NCBI GenBank assembly: GCA_005881995.1
Contig: VBHV01000567.1
Span: 1-10,989 of the forward strand
Direction: 5' to 3'
Source of the DNA: Chloroflexota bacterium
GTDB taxonomy: Bacteria > Chloroflexota > Ktedonobacteria > Ktedonobacterales > Ktedonobacteraceae
Length of the DNA stretch: 10,989 nt
The notes under the pieces are model-generated. The model had not been told where the DNA came from. It worked only from the letters and a program-made list of their open reading frames with translations, and searched no databases. The number at the start of each line of letters is the position of its first letter. Within the stretch, counting starts at the first letter, position 1. A program made the translations under genes and the position numbers. This document shows, in pieces, positions 1-7,055 of the stretch.

Positions 1-1
1 T

Positions 2-328
2 GGTGTCTCTGGCGTAGATGATCACAAAGTCTTTGCCGAGACGATTCCACCCGCTGATCCGTACGCGACCCGAACCCCGCCCAATCCCAAGCAAGGGACG
101 ACCGATGCCACCATTGAGGGGTATGTGACGGCGGCTGAGCAGAATGGCGGTGGCTGGGTGCAGCTGGTGTTCCACCACATCTGCAACAGCTGCGACGCCT
201 ACTCTATCACTGCCACGAATTTCCAATCACTGCTGGATTGGTTGCAGGGGAGCGTTACAAACGGGGTTGTGGTGGAGACGACCGCTCAGGTAATCGGCGG
301 CCCGGTAAACCCACCAGTTCCGGCCTAA
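2..328 (+). CDS. Polysaccharide deacetylase family protein, C-terminal fragment
   Basis: The frame is open from base 2 to a TAA at 326-328 and gives 108 residues, so the start lies left of the window. The part from about residue 40 (GGGWVQLVFHHICNSC, then a WLQ segment and a final QVIGGPV) resembles the C-terminal end of exported polysaccharide deacetylases (NodB-type, carbohydrate esterase 4) of Actinobacteria and Chloroflexota. In that family the late Leu-x-His element forms part of the active-site groove, and the VFHH here may be that element. The enzymes remove N- or O-acetyl groups from surface or environmental polysaccharides. The metal-binding Asp and the His-x-x-x-His motif would lie upstream and cannot be checked. 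The function is inferred from the tail alone, so moderate confidence. Confidence 0.62.
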   Translation, partial: GVSGVDDHKVFAETIPPADPYATRTPPNPKQGTTDATIEGYVTAAEQNGGGWVQLVFHHICNSCDAYSITATNFQSLLDWLQGSVTNGVVVETTAQVIGGPVNPPVPA

Positions 329-345
329 GACGAAGTGTTCGATGG

Positions 346-392
346 TTCCTCTCACTGGCCGAACATTATCATCGAAAGGCCAGCGAGAGGAA
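346..392 (+). terminator. Hairpin after the deacetylase gene
   Basis: Bases 346-360 (TTCCTCTCACTGGCC) pair with 378-392 (GGCCAGCGAGAGGAA) at 14 of 15 positions, with a 17-base loop. It starts 18 bases after the stop codon. There is no clear T-tract behind it, so it is terminator-like and not a textbook intrinsic terminator. Confidence 0.55.
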
Positions 393-493
393 GGACCTCT
401 CCTCAATTTAATCAGAATTGGGTAATTTTACGCATACATCCAATCCTCTTTTTCAGGTAATCTACTCGTACGACAACTGCAGAGGCTAATCAA

Positions 494-543
494 AGGCGAG
501 CAAACAATAAACTTCACTCGCTTCTGGTGTCAAACGCTCGCCT
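494..543 (+). repeat. Inverted repeat in the leader upstream of the exported-protein gene
   Basis: AGGCGAGC at 494-501 is the exact reverse complement of GCTCGCCT at 536-543. A nearer CTCGC at 517-521 could pair with the same left arm instead. It sits about 70 bases before the next start codon. The rest of the gap 393-613 is AT-richer and I could not place a convincing -35/-10 pair in it. Confidence 0.35.
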
Positions 544-613
544 CCAATAGCTGTTGGCCGTTGTCCAGAAATACAGGATGAGTAGTTTTTACACAGGAAA
601 GGAAGCGTAACAC

Positions 614-1267
614 ATGCCAATCTCGTTCTCACGCTTGTTCAAAGGTCTGAGCCTGCTGGCGCTCATGATGCTCGCACTCAGCGGACTTGTACTCCTGGGC
701 GCACGCGCCGCAGGAGCCTCAAGCCTCTCCGACTCGCTCGCTCAGGCGAACGCCAACGCGGGCGCCCAACTCAGCTCCCCATTCACCTTTAGCATGGTAC
801 CGTCCCCCAACATCAAGGCCTGCCTACCAAAAGCAACGGGTACCGTCACTATCACCCCTAGCTCATTGAATGACCTGATGAAAGTCAGTGTAAGCGGACT
901 GGCTCCCAGCACCGGCTACGACCTTTTCGTGATCCAACTGCCTAACAAGCCATTCGGTGTCTCATGGTATCAGAGTGACCTGCAAACAGACAGCACTGGT
1001 GCAGGGACTGTGAGCGTGCGCGGCATCTTCAACAAAGAAACGTTCTCCATCTCTCCAGGCGGCCCCACAGTAACCTTTGGTGCAACCCACCAGTTCCACC
1101 TGGGCCTCTGGTTCAACAATCCGAAAGTTCCATTCAACCTGGGCTGCGAACCCGGAGCAACCAGCCCGATCATCACTCCATTCAACGGGGAACAAAACGC
1201 GGGTGTCCAGGTTCTCAACACCTCGAATTTCCCTAACAACGCCGGCCCACTCTCTCACGTTTCATAA
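614..1267 (+). CDS. Exported protein of unknown family with N-terminal signal peptide
   Basis: The 217-residue protein has a classical Sec signal: positive residues R7 and K10, then a hydrophobic stretch at about 11-29, with a likely cleavage near the Ala-rich stretch at about 30-37. The mature part is rich in Ser, Thr, Pro, Gly and Asn and shows alternating hydrophobic strands (around VTITPSSLNDLMKVSVSGL and later TVSVRGIF), suggesting a beta-sandwich. The mature part has only two cysteines, C70 and C178, so one disulfide is plausible. There is no lipobox, LPXTG signal or catalytic motif, so it is probably free in the exterior. The start is supported by a purine-rich site (AGGAAAGGAAG) ending 8 bases upstream. 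I do not recognise the family. A terminator-like hairpin follows, so it is probably monocistronic. Confidence 0.8.
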   Translation: MPISFSRLFKGLSLLALMMLALSGLVLLGARAAGASSLSDSLAQANANAGAQLSSPFTFSMVPSPNIKACLPKATGTVTITPSSLNDLMKVSVSGLAPSTGYDLFVIQLPNKPFGVSWYQSDLQTDSTGAGTVSVRGIFNKETFSISPGGPTVTFGATHQFHLGLWFNNPKVPFNLGCEPGATSPIITPFNGEQNAGVQVLNTSNFPNNAGPLSHVS

Positions 1268-1317
1268 ATTCCATCCTTTGGTCATAAGACTATATGAAAC
1301 GCAAGTGACCTGGCATT

Positions 1318-1359
1318 GCGGGGCTGCTCCATCCGAGGGATGAAGAAAGCAGCCCTCGC
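1318..1359 (+). terminator. Terminator-like hairpin after the exported-protein gene
   Basis: GCGGGGCTGCT (1318-1328) pairs with AGCAGCCC plus CGC (1348-1355 and 1357-1359) with one bulged T. This gives an 11-bp GC-rich stem and a 19-base loop. The T-tract is poor. It lies 50 bases past the stop codon. Confidence 0.6.
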
Positions 1360-1469
1360 CTTGATTTCACAGAGGAAGCCACTCCTTCAATAGTGGTTCT
1401 CCAAAAACGCTCCCTCCTCTCGTCTATATCTACAAAACCACCTTCTCATTCACGCGGTGCCTGCTCTTT

Positions 1470-1490
1470 TTTCTAGAAATTTTCTTGAAA
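1470..1490 (+). promoter_or_regulatory. Tandem palindromic operator-like sites upstream of the kelch-kinase promoter
   Basis: TTTCTAGAAA (1470-1479) is a perfect palindrome. TTTCTTGAAA (1481-1490) repeats it with one change exactly 11 bases later, about one helical turn. A third related dyad, TTGAA-N4-TTCAA (1509-1522), covers the -35 region. Two in-phase TTC/GAA dyads just ahead of a promoter suggest cooperative binding of a dimeric regulator. The regulator is unknown. Confidence 0.42.
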
Positions 1491-1508
1491 GCAGACCGAC
1501 ATGAAAGA

Positions 1509-1537
1509 TTGAAGTTTTTCAAATCGTAGGGTATAGT
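1509..1537 (+). promoter_or_regulatory. Sigma70-type promoter for the kelch kinase
   Basis: TTGAAG (1509-1514), a 17-base spacer and TATAGT (1532-1537) match the TTGACA/TATAAT consensus at 4 of 6 and 5 of 6 positions. It leaves a leader of about 125 bases before the kinase start. The gap 1360-1668 holds no other gene that I can support. Confidence 0.55.
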
Positions 1538-1668
1538 AGGTTCTGTTACTCTTAGCAATTTTTTTCCGGCTTAACAACTAGAATAACAGCAATACGAACG
1601 CAACTTAGATCTGTTTTGTATCACCTGGTTCTTTTGCTTGCAATATCTTTACTGGCAGAGGTGCAAAG

Positions 1669-3615
1669 ATGGTTGACCGTTCAGGACAACAGCTTGGCAG
1701 CTATCGACTTATCCGTCTATTAGGGCACGGCGGCTTTGCGGAGGTCTACCTGGGGGAGCATGTCCGGCTCAACAGTTATGCTGCCGTTAAAGTACTGAAT
1801 ATGCAACTGGGGGGCAGCGATGCAGAAAGCTTCCAACGCGAGGCACATACCATTGCCCGGTTGCTCCACCCGCACATCATTCGGGTCTTTGATTACGATG
1901 TTGCGGAGGGTACACCCTTTCTGGTGATGGATTACGCTCCAAATGGCACCCTGCGCTCGCGTCACCCGAAAGGCGCGCGTGTGCCGGTAGCGAACATCGT
2001 CTCCTACGTCAAGCAGATGGCCGAGGCCTTACAATATGCGCATAGTCAAAAGGTGATCCATCGCGATATCAAGCCTGAAAATATGTTGCTTGGGCGCAAC
2101 GATGAGGTCTTGCTGAGTGACTTCGGCATTGCTACGGCAACCCAGAGTTCGCGTTACCAGCACACACAGGAAATCGTCGGCACCGTGGCCTACATGGCGC
2201 CTGAGCAGATACAAGGCAAGCCGCATCCGGCCAGCGATCAATATGCTCTTGGCGTCGTTGTCTACGAGTGGCTCTCTGGAGCGCGTCCTTTTTCCGGGTC
2301 TTTTACCGAGGTAGCTATTCAGCAGGTAGTTGCTCCTCCTCAGCCCCTGCACGAGAGAGTTCCAGGAATCCCGCAGCAGATCGAGCAGGTGATCATGATC
2401 GCGCTTGCCAAAGACCTGCACCAGCGCTTTGGCAGTATTACAGCCTTTGCCAATGCTCTCGAGCAGGCCTGTAAGACACAGCCATCTTCTTTCGCTGCCC
2501 CTGCAAGTATGCCACCAGCACACATAGGATTTGTGCCACCCCCACCTGTGCTTGAAGCGCCGGTGACAACTGGCCCGACGATCCAGGCGTTCGAAGGAGA
2601 GTACAATGCTAGCAATACACCTGTCTTTCAAGACCCGAGTACTCCCCGGCCAGTTTCATATTCCACCAGCATCACTCCGCCTCCTCAAGACAGGCGCACT
2701 ATCTCACGGCGGGCTATGTTGATAGGCCTGGCAGGGCTGGTCGTGGTAGGTGGAACGGCTGCCGGGTTCGCGCTCGCAAACCACCTCGGCGTTGGCAGTG
2801 GAACAGTTACCACGCCAGTACCCGGCAGTCCCACTACGGTTAAACCCTCACCTACAGGAGCGGCCAGCACTCCTACTCCCGCGCCATTTAGCGGCACATG
2901 GTCTTCCCTGCCCTCGCTGCTTGCCCCAGAAGCGGATAATGTGGCGATTCATATCCGCCTGCAGCAACACGATTACATCTATATGACCGGCGGAAATCGT
3001 GGAAGCACCTTTACCCCGCCCAACGACGATGCACTCTACCGCTACGATACTGCGGCGATGCAATGGGAAATCGCTATGAGTACGTTTCCTGGCATGTTCA
3101 ATAACTCCGTCGTCCAGGACGAGCACAACACCCTCTTTTTTACCGGAGGATACTCTCCTGATAACCAGGCGATCGCGACGCTCTTATACAAGTACCAGCC
3201 CGCTACGGGGAACGTACAAACGATTACGCCTCCTGCTTCCATCACCTTTGGATATGGCGGTTCCATGATCGCCGACCAGCAAGGCCATCTGTTTCTCACG
3301 CAAGGCTACATGCACGGGTTCGGCACCCATACATCGGCGGGTACGGGCTGGTATCGATACGACATCGCACAAAATCAATGGGCAACGCTCGCACCCTTGC
3401 CTGTCGGAGTAGGGTACACCGTGCTTGCTCCTGATGGCCACGGGGGTCTTGTCCTGCTGGGTGGGGTGACGGATACGGAACAGAAAAACGGCAGCACCGC
3501 CATTTATCGCTATCGTATGGCATCCAATAGCTGGACAACAGAGCAAATGTGGTGGTGGGCGGATATGATCCAACCAATAATAACGTCCTGGATACCGCCT
3601 GGTTTATTGACCTGA
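1669..3615 (+). CDS. Membrane-anchored Ser/Thr protein kinase with kelch propeller, disrupted near its C-terminus
   Basis: The protein is a Hanks-type kinase. It has a glycine loop GHGGFAEV (19-26), the ATP-binding K41 in AVKVL, the catalytic loop HRDIKPEN (131-138, with D133 and N138), DFG at 151-153 and a MAPE motif. All key residues are present, so catalysis is expected. A Pro-rich linker leads to one membrane segment (about 349-370) and a Pro/Thr-rich stalk. Kelch-type repeats follow from about residue 411, each with a Gly-Gly-like pair and a YRYD-type strand. The expected topology is kinase inside and propeller outside, like a ligand-sensing receptor kinase. The first four blade motifs are spaced 156, 156 and 159 bases, then the frame breaks near 3548 and ends in about 22 unrelated residues. 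The start is ATG with a weak GAGGTG site. Kinase activity probably survives, but the sensor fold may not. Confidence 0.88.
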   Translation: MVDRSGQQLGSYRLIRLLGHGGFAEVYLGEHVRLNSYAAVKVLNMQLGGSDAESFQREAHTIARLLHPHIIRVFDYDVAEGTPFLVMDYAPNGTLRSRHPKGARVPVANIVSYVKQMAEALQYAHSQKVIHRDIKPENMLLGRNDEVLLSDFGIATATQSSRYQHTQEIVGTVAYMAPEQIQGKPHPASDQYALGVVVYEWLSGARPFSGSFTEVAIQQVVAPPQPLHERVPGIPQQIEQVIMIALAKDLHQRFGSITAFANALEQACKTQPSSFAAPASMPPAHIGFVPPPPVLEAPVTTGPTIQAFEGEYNASNTPVFQDPSTPRPVSYSTSITPPPQDRRTISRRAMLIGLAGLVVVGGTAAGFALANHLGVGSGTVTTPVPGSPTTVKPSPTGAASTPTPAPFSGTWSSLPSLLAPEADNVAIHIRLQQHDYIYMTGGNRGSTFTPPNDDALYRYDTAAMQWEIAMSTFPGMFNNSVVQDEHNTLFFTGGYSPDNQAIATLLYKYQPATGNVQTITPPASITFGYGGSMIADQQGHLFLTQGYMHGFGTHTSAGTGWYRYDIAQNQWATLAPLPVGVGYTVLAPDGHGGLVLLGGVTDTEQKNGSTAIYRYRMASNSWTTEQMWWWADMIQPIITSWIPPGLLT

Positions 3616-3773
3616 ACACGCTGCATGCGACACAACTTGCACCGATACCCGGAGGTACTCGCTTAGGAACCGCCGCCTATGATGGGGCGGGCAATGTCTA
3701 TGTGGTAGTCGGTGCCAAGAAGGGGCCCGAGGTGCCAACAGCAGATTTCTGGCGCTTGAGCCTGCAACTGTAA
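3549..3773 (+). pseudogene. Out-of-frame C-terminal kelch blades of the upstream kinase
   Basis: The frame from 3549 (GTG) continues the propeller with VVVGGYDPTNNN, a strand with WFIDLNT, and a last blade with NVYVVVGAKK ending FWRLSLQL. It overlaps the end of the kinase frame by 67 bases and has no ribosome binding site of its own. Blade motif 5 (Gly-Gly at 3558) lies only 98 bases after blade motif 4 (3460), against 153-159 elsewhere. So 58-61 bases were lost, which removed about 20 residues and shifted the frame. It is a fragment of the kinase gene and not an independent gene. Separate translation by reinitiation is possible but unlikely to give a stable fold. Confidence 0.8.
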
Positions 3774-3872
3774 ACATCATGTTTTGAAAAAACTCTCACA
3801 TCGCAACGTTTTTTGAGACTGAAGCAATGATAGCCAGATAACGCAGCCCTTGCGCATAAGAAAAGGGGAGTC

Positions 3873-5414
3873 ATGACAACCGAAAAAGCTGTTCCATGGG
3901 AGAAGATGAACCGGCGCGAGTTTCTCGCGCTTAGTGCCCTGGGAGCGGTGCCGTGCATTCTGACCTCGTGCGTGAGTGACTCGCCGAGTTCCGTCACCGC
4001 GACGCCGAGTCTTGCTCATGCAACACCGAGTCCCGCCCAGCCGACGCCGAGTCCCACCAAACCGCCTCCCCTCACCGACGCAGATTGGGCGACCCTTGCC
4101 AGGAACCTGCAGGGGACGCTGGTGCGGCCAGATAACCCACAATACTCGATCGCGTACCAACTCTACGATCCGCGCTTCGACTATATTAAACCAGCGGCGG
4201 TCGCCTACTGCGCCTCGCCAGCGGACGTGCAGATGTGCCTCGCCTTCGTGAGCCGCTTCGGCCTGCCGCTCGCGCCACGTGGCGGTGGTCACTCTTATGC
4301 CGGATACTCGACGACCACCGGCCTGGTGGTAGATGTCACCCGCATGAGTAAGGTGATAGTGGACGCGGGCGCCGGGATTGCTACGGTGGGAGCGGGGGCG
4401 CGACTGATCGATGTCTACGCGGCGCTCGCGCAGTACGGCATGGTACTCCCCGCCGGGTCGTGCCCGACGGTGGGCATCGCCGGCCTGACAATGGGCGGAG
4501 GTATTGGCGTGCTCGACCGCAAGTTCGGCCTGACCTGCGACAATCTGCTCGCGGCGCAGGTTGTTACGGCCGACGGCCGCGTGCTCAACTGTGACACGAC
4601 TCATGAGCCTGACCTGTTCTGGGCGCTGCGTGGTGGGGGTGGAGGCAACTTTGGAGTCGTTACCTCCTTCACTTTCCAGGCGCACCCGGTCTCTACGCTG
4701 TCGATATTTACGCTGAACTGGCCGTGGAGCAGCGCCGCCGATATGGTCGATGCCTGGCAAAACTGGGCGCCGCAGGCACCGGACGAATTGTGGTCCAACT
4801 GTCTGCTCCTGGGCACTGGCGACAAGTCTTCCAGTCCGACCGCGCGAGTGAACGGCGTCTATGTAGGGCCTGTCGCGTCGTTGAACTCACTGCTACAGCA
4901 GTTGACCAGCCGCATGAGCGTTGCTCCTTACAGCCGCTTTGTATCAGAAGAGAGCATCCTTGATACCATGTTGATCGAGGCGGGCTGCTATGGCAACCAG
5001 GGCATCGATACCCTGTTGAACGGAATCAACCGGCGCCAGGCATCCCCTCTGCTTTTTGGAGGCGGCATCCTGCTCGACGCGAGCGGCGGCGCAATCAATC
5101 GCGTGGCCGCGAACGCGACGGCTTTCGCGCACCGCGATGCACTGTTCTCCGCCCAATACCTGGCGCCCTGGAATGATAGCGCCTCTAACGCCATCGTCTC
5201 TGCGAACTTCGCCTGGCTAGCCGACACGTGGCAGGCGATGCGCCCCTACGCCAGTGGCGCCGCCTACCAGAATTACATCGATCCGAACCTGGCCAATTGG
5301 CAAAGCGCGTATTACGGCGCTAACCTTTCAAGGCTACAGAGCGTTAAGTCGATGTATGATCCGGGTAACCTTTTCCGTTTCGCCCAGAGCATCCCAACGA
5401 CGCATGGAGCCTGA
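3873..5414 (+). CDS. FAD-dependent oxidoreductase, berberine-bridge family, Tat-type lipoprotein
   Basis: The 513-residue protein begins with a twin-arginine-like signal (NRREFLALSALGA, 13-25) and a lipobox LTSC with C33, so it should be folded with its flavin, exported and lipid-anchored outside. A Pro/Thr stalk follows. The FAD_binding_4 domain shows PRGGGHSY, with H140 as the likely 8-alpha-histidyl flavin attachment. GSCPTVGIAG gives C197 as a likely 6-S-cysteinyl attachment. The 57-residue gap is close to that in known bicovalent enzymes such as glucooligosaccharide oxidase. The C-terminal BBE domain is canonical, with NYIDPNL (467-473), YYG and YDPGNLF. Relatives oxidise sugars or other alcohols with O2; the substrate cannot be told. 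The start at 3873 has AAGGGGAG only 2 bases upstream. ATG 3906 (residue 12) also has a GGGAG and would leave a tidier signal peptide. Confidence 0.87.
   Translation: MTTEKAVPWEKMNRREFLALSALGAVPCILTSCVSDSPSSVTATPSLAHATPSPAQPTPSPTKPPPLTDADWATLARNLQGTLVRPDNPQYSIAYQLYDPRFDYIKPAAVAYCASPADVQMCLAFVSRFGLPLAPRGGGHSYAGYSTTTGLVVDVTRMSKVIVDAGAGIATVGAGARLIDVYAALAQYGMVLPAGSCPTVGIAGLTMGGGIGVLDRKFGLTCDNLLAAQVVTADGRVLNCDTTHEPDLFWALRGGGGGNFGVVTSFTFQAHPVSTLSIFTLNWPWSSAADMVDAWQNWAPQAPDELWSNCLLLGTGDKSSSPTARVNGVYVGPVASLNSLLQQLTSRMSVAPYSRFVSEESILDTMLIEAGCYGNQGIDTLLNGINRRQASPLLFGGGILLDASGGAINRVAANATAFAHRDALFSAQYLAPWNDSASNAIVSANFAWLADTWQAMRPYASGAAYQNYIDPNLANWQSAYYGANLSRLQSVKSMYDPGNLFRFAQSIPTTHGA
3981..4064 (+). repeat. 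Four 21-base tandem repeats encoding a Pro/Ser/Thr stalk
   Basis: Units begin at 3981, 4002, 4023 and 4044 and share a core close to ACGCCGAGTC. They encode heptads SPSSVTA, TPSLAHA, TPSPAQP and TPSPTKP directly after the lipobox cysteine. They form a flexible spacer between the membrane anchor and the enzyme, and could vary in copy number by slippage. Confidence 0.75.
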
Positions 5415-5463
5415 ACCTGGGCTCTCCATCAGAACAAGATAAAGCGAACCAGGTTGCCACCTG

Positions 5464-5591
5464 CGTAGGGACAAGGGGCGGTGTGGGGCGGTTGTGGGGG
5501 CCTTGTGCTTGTCCTCCGTGTCTGTTCGATTCCCCACCCAGGACAAGCACAAGGCCCCTTCCCATACGCTTCACCGCCCCTTGTCCCTACG
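5464..5591. repeat. Long two-stage inverted repeat between convergent genes
   Basis: The outer arms, 5464-5483 and 5572-5591, are perfect 20-base reverse complements (beginning CGTAGGGACAAGG and ending CCTTGTCCCTACG). The inner arms, 5497-5515 and 5540-5558, are perfect over 19 bases (GGGGCCTTGTGCTTGTCCT and its complement). They are separated by a symmetric 13/13-base internal loop and a 24-base end loop. There is no coding sequence inside. It looks like a REP/MITE-type dispersed palindrome and may also act as a bidirectional terminator between the flavoenzyme gene and the minus-strand transporter remnant. The remaining gap bases 5592-5662 show nothing I can support. Confidence 0.8.
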
Positions 5592-5662
5592 ACAGACGCA
5601 ACAATGGCCCCTTGACCTTAACTGGACGCGATGAAGCGCATCACTATATATGACACAGAAAG

Positions 5663-5699
5663 ATGATCCTGGCAGCGGCAGAGCCACCGCCAGGATCAT
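5663..5699 (-). terminator. Intrinsic-terminator-like hairpin for the MFS remnant
   Basis: Read on the minus strand, ATGATCCTGGC (5699-5689) pairs with GCCAGGATCAT (5673-5663) over 11 perfect bases with a 15-base loop. It is followed by CTTTCTGTG. It starts 21 bases past the transporter stop codon. Confidence 0.62.
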
Positions 5700-5719
5700 T
5701 CACCTGCAAACAGAAGACA

Positions 5720-6561
5720 TTACTCACTGATGACCGGGACGGGCGGAGTCTCAACCATCTCGCCGCGCTTTTTGGCTGCCTTCGCCGCCTCGATAGCGGG
5801 GTCGCGACCGAGGAAGAGAGCCAGTACCGTGCAGATGGCGCAGCCTATGAGTACAAACAGGAAGGTATCGTTCAAGCCCATCGTCACAGCGTGCTGTTTC
5901 ACACAAGCCTGAAGGGCCTGGGCATTCCGACCCGCCTGCTGGACACAGGCTGCTGCCACTCCGCTCAATGGCCGGGACAGTAAGCCAGAGGCAATCTCCT
6001 GGGCATGAGTTGTTCCACGCTGGGTGAGGAAGGTGGTGAGCACAGCCACGCCAACCGCACCGAACACCACTTTGGTCGAGTTGATCAGCGATGACGCCTT
6101 TGCCATCTGCCTGTTGCTGACGACTGATACCGCCAGGGTCTGCAAAGGCTAGGCCACCAGGCCCAGGCCGCGCAGGATCAACCAGAGCTGCAGGTCCGCG
6201 CCTGTTGTGCTGATGTCCAGGCGCGTGAAGCCGATCATCGAAATCGTGGCGATGGCCAGACCGGTCGCTGCAAGGATGCGTGGCCCCACCCTGTTATACA
6301 GCCTGCCGCCGATAGCCAGCCCAACCGCCATGGCCAGGCCCTGGCTGATCAAAATTTCACCCGTCGTGAGCGAGGAAAGCCCCTGTATGCTCTCAAAAAA
6401 GAGCGGCAGGATGAAAAGGCTCAGGTAATCGTCTGGAAATCAGTGTTGAATGCCCTGGCTATTTGGGGAAGCACTACGCTGACAATCGTGTTATCGAGAA
6501 TTGCCATGAGCAGGCCGAGCGCAATGACGAGCGTCGCCTGCCATCTGTACGTGAGATGCAT
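5720..6561 (-). pseudogene. MFS drug-efflux transporter (DHA2, EmrB/QacA type), decayed
   Basis: Translation would start at ATG 6561, with AAAGGAG 8 bases upstream. The first 46 residues are a typical first helix and loop (LLMAILDNTIVSVVLPQIAR, then FQTIT), ending at a TGA (6423-6421). In another frame from about 6439 the protein resumes with YLSLFILPLFFESIQG, a motif of the late helices, and continues through GLAIGGRLYNRVGPRIL. At 6151-6149 an in-frame TAG replaces what family relatives suggest is Gln (VA-stop-PLQTLAVSVVSNRQMAKASS). The remainder runs to TAA at 5722-5720. Only about 285 codons remain of the roughly 500 expected, so most of the middle helices are gone. With a deletion, a frame change and a nonsense codon it cannot make a working pump. 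It lies 20 bases after the tetR remnant, as in a usual tetR-efflux operon. Confidence 0.85.
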
Positions 6562-6581
6562 AGCTTCATCTCCTTTCTTTT

Positions 6582-7013
6582 CTAAGGCTCCGTCTCCGGG
6601 AGATCGATCATCATCCCATGGACGATAAAGTTAACAATGTACTCCCGTGCGCGTGCGAGCGCTGGGGCGGAGAATAAGTCCTCGCCCGGGAGAAGAATCA
6701 TTTGAAACAGGGGAATGTAGGTGAGATAGGATATGCAGATTTGCAGGATCATGGTCAATTGTATCAAAGGAGAGAAATCAGATCGGAGCAGTCCGGCGCT
6801 ATATGCCCTGCGAAAGAGTGCCTCGAACTGGTCAGCATCCTCTGTGCTAAATTGTGAAATGATCTTTGCGTAGGTCTGCCAGCCCTCTGCCTGTTCCCAT
6901 AGCACCATACGCATGAAACGTGTATCATTTTTCAAAAAAATCCTCCCCCCCCCACGTATATATCTACGAGGCGAGGAAGTACATACAAACTCATCTTCAC
7001 AACTACCCAGCAT
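6582..7013 (-). pseudogene. TetR/AcrR-family regulator lacking its DNA-binding domain
   Basis: Residues from about 29 onward (NDTRFMRMVLWEQAEGW, then FRRAYSAGLLRSDFSPLIQL and a hydrophobic helix pair) look like the ligand-binding C-terminal domain of TetR regulators. It ends at a TAG at 6584-6582. The N-terminal helix-turn-helix, normally about 60-100 residues earlier, is absent. The preceding 28 codons (7013 to about 6930) look like unrelated sequence and include a 7-A and a 9-C run, with the divergent kinase promoter right behind. Homology thus seems to stop near 6930, where a rearrangement probably joined this remnant to the kinase region. It would have controlled the adjacent efflux gene. 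A product from ATG 7013 could not bind DNA in the usual way. Confidence 0.72.
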
Positions 7014-7023
7014 CTGCTATACT
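6996..7023 (+). promoter_or_regulatory. Sigma70-type promoter for the WD40 kinase
   Basis: TTCACA (6996-7001), a 16-base spacer and TATACT (7018-7023) each match consensus at 5 of 6 positions. The implied leader is only about 25 bases, and a GGGGAG ribosome site lies at 7042-7047. Confidence 0.6.
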
Positions 7024-7055
7024 ACAAACAAAACAAATGACGGGGAGCGCATTTC

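Noticed and set aside
2029..2631. 200-codon minus-strand frame inside the kelch kinase
   Set aside because: It runs antisense to the catalytic core of the kinase, has no ribosome site and its composition is typical of a shadow frame.
3772..3784. AAACAT-C-ATGTTT palindrome overlapping the kelch stop codon
   Set aside because: A one-base centre cannot form a hairpin, and a lone 13-base AT-rich palindrome is expected by chance.
3787..3814. AAAAAAC/GTTTTTT inverted repeat after the kelch remnant as a terminator
   Set aside because: The stem is only 7 mostly A-T pairs with no GC core, too weak to call.
3777..4760. 327-codon open frame on the minus strand
   Set aside because: It lies opposite the flavoenzyme gene, is Arg/His-rich with no domain, and mirrors the GC bias of the real coding strand.
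5663..5983. 106-codon plus-strand frame over the terminator and MFS remnant
   Set aside because: Its first codons lie in the hairpin stem and the rest is antisense to recognisable transporter sequence.
6955..6968. CGTA-N6-TACG dyad upstream of the WD40 kinase promoter as an operator
   Set aside because: Four-base arms beside homopolymer runs are too short to support a binding site.
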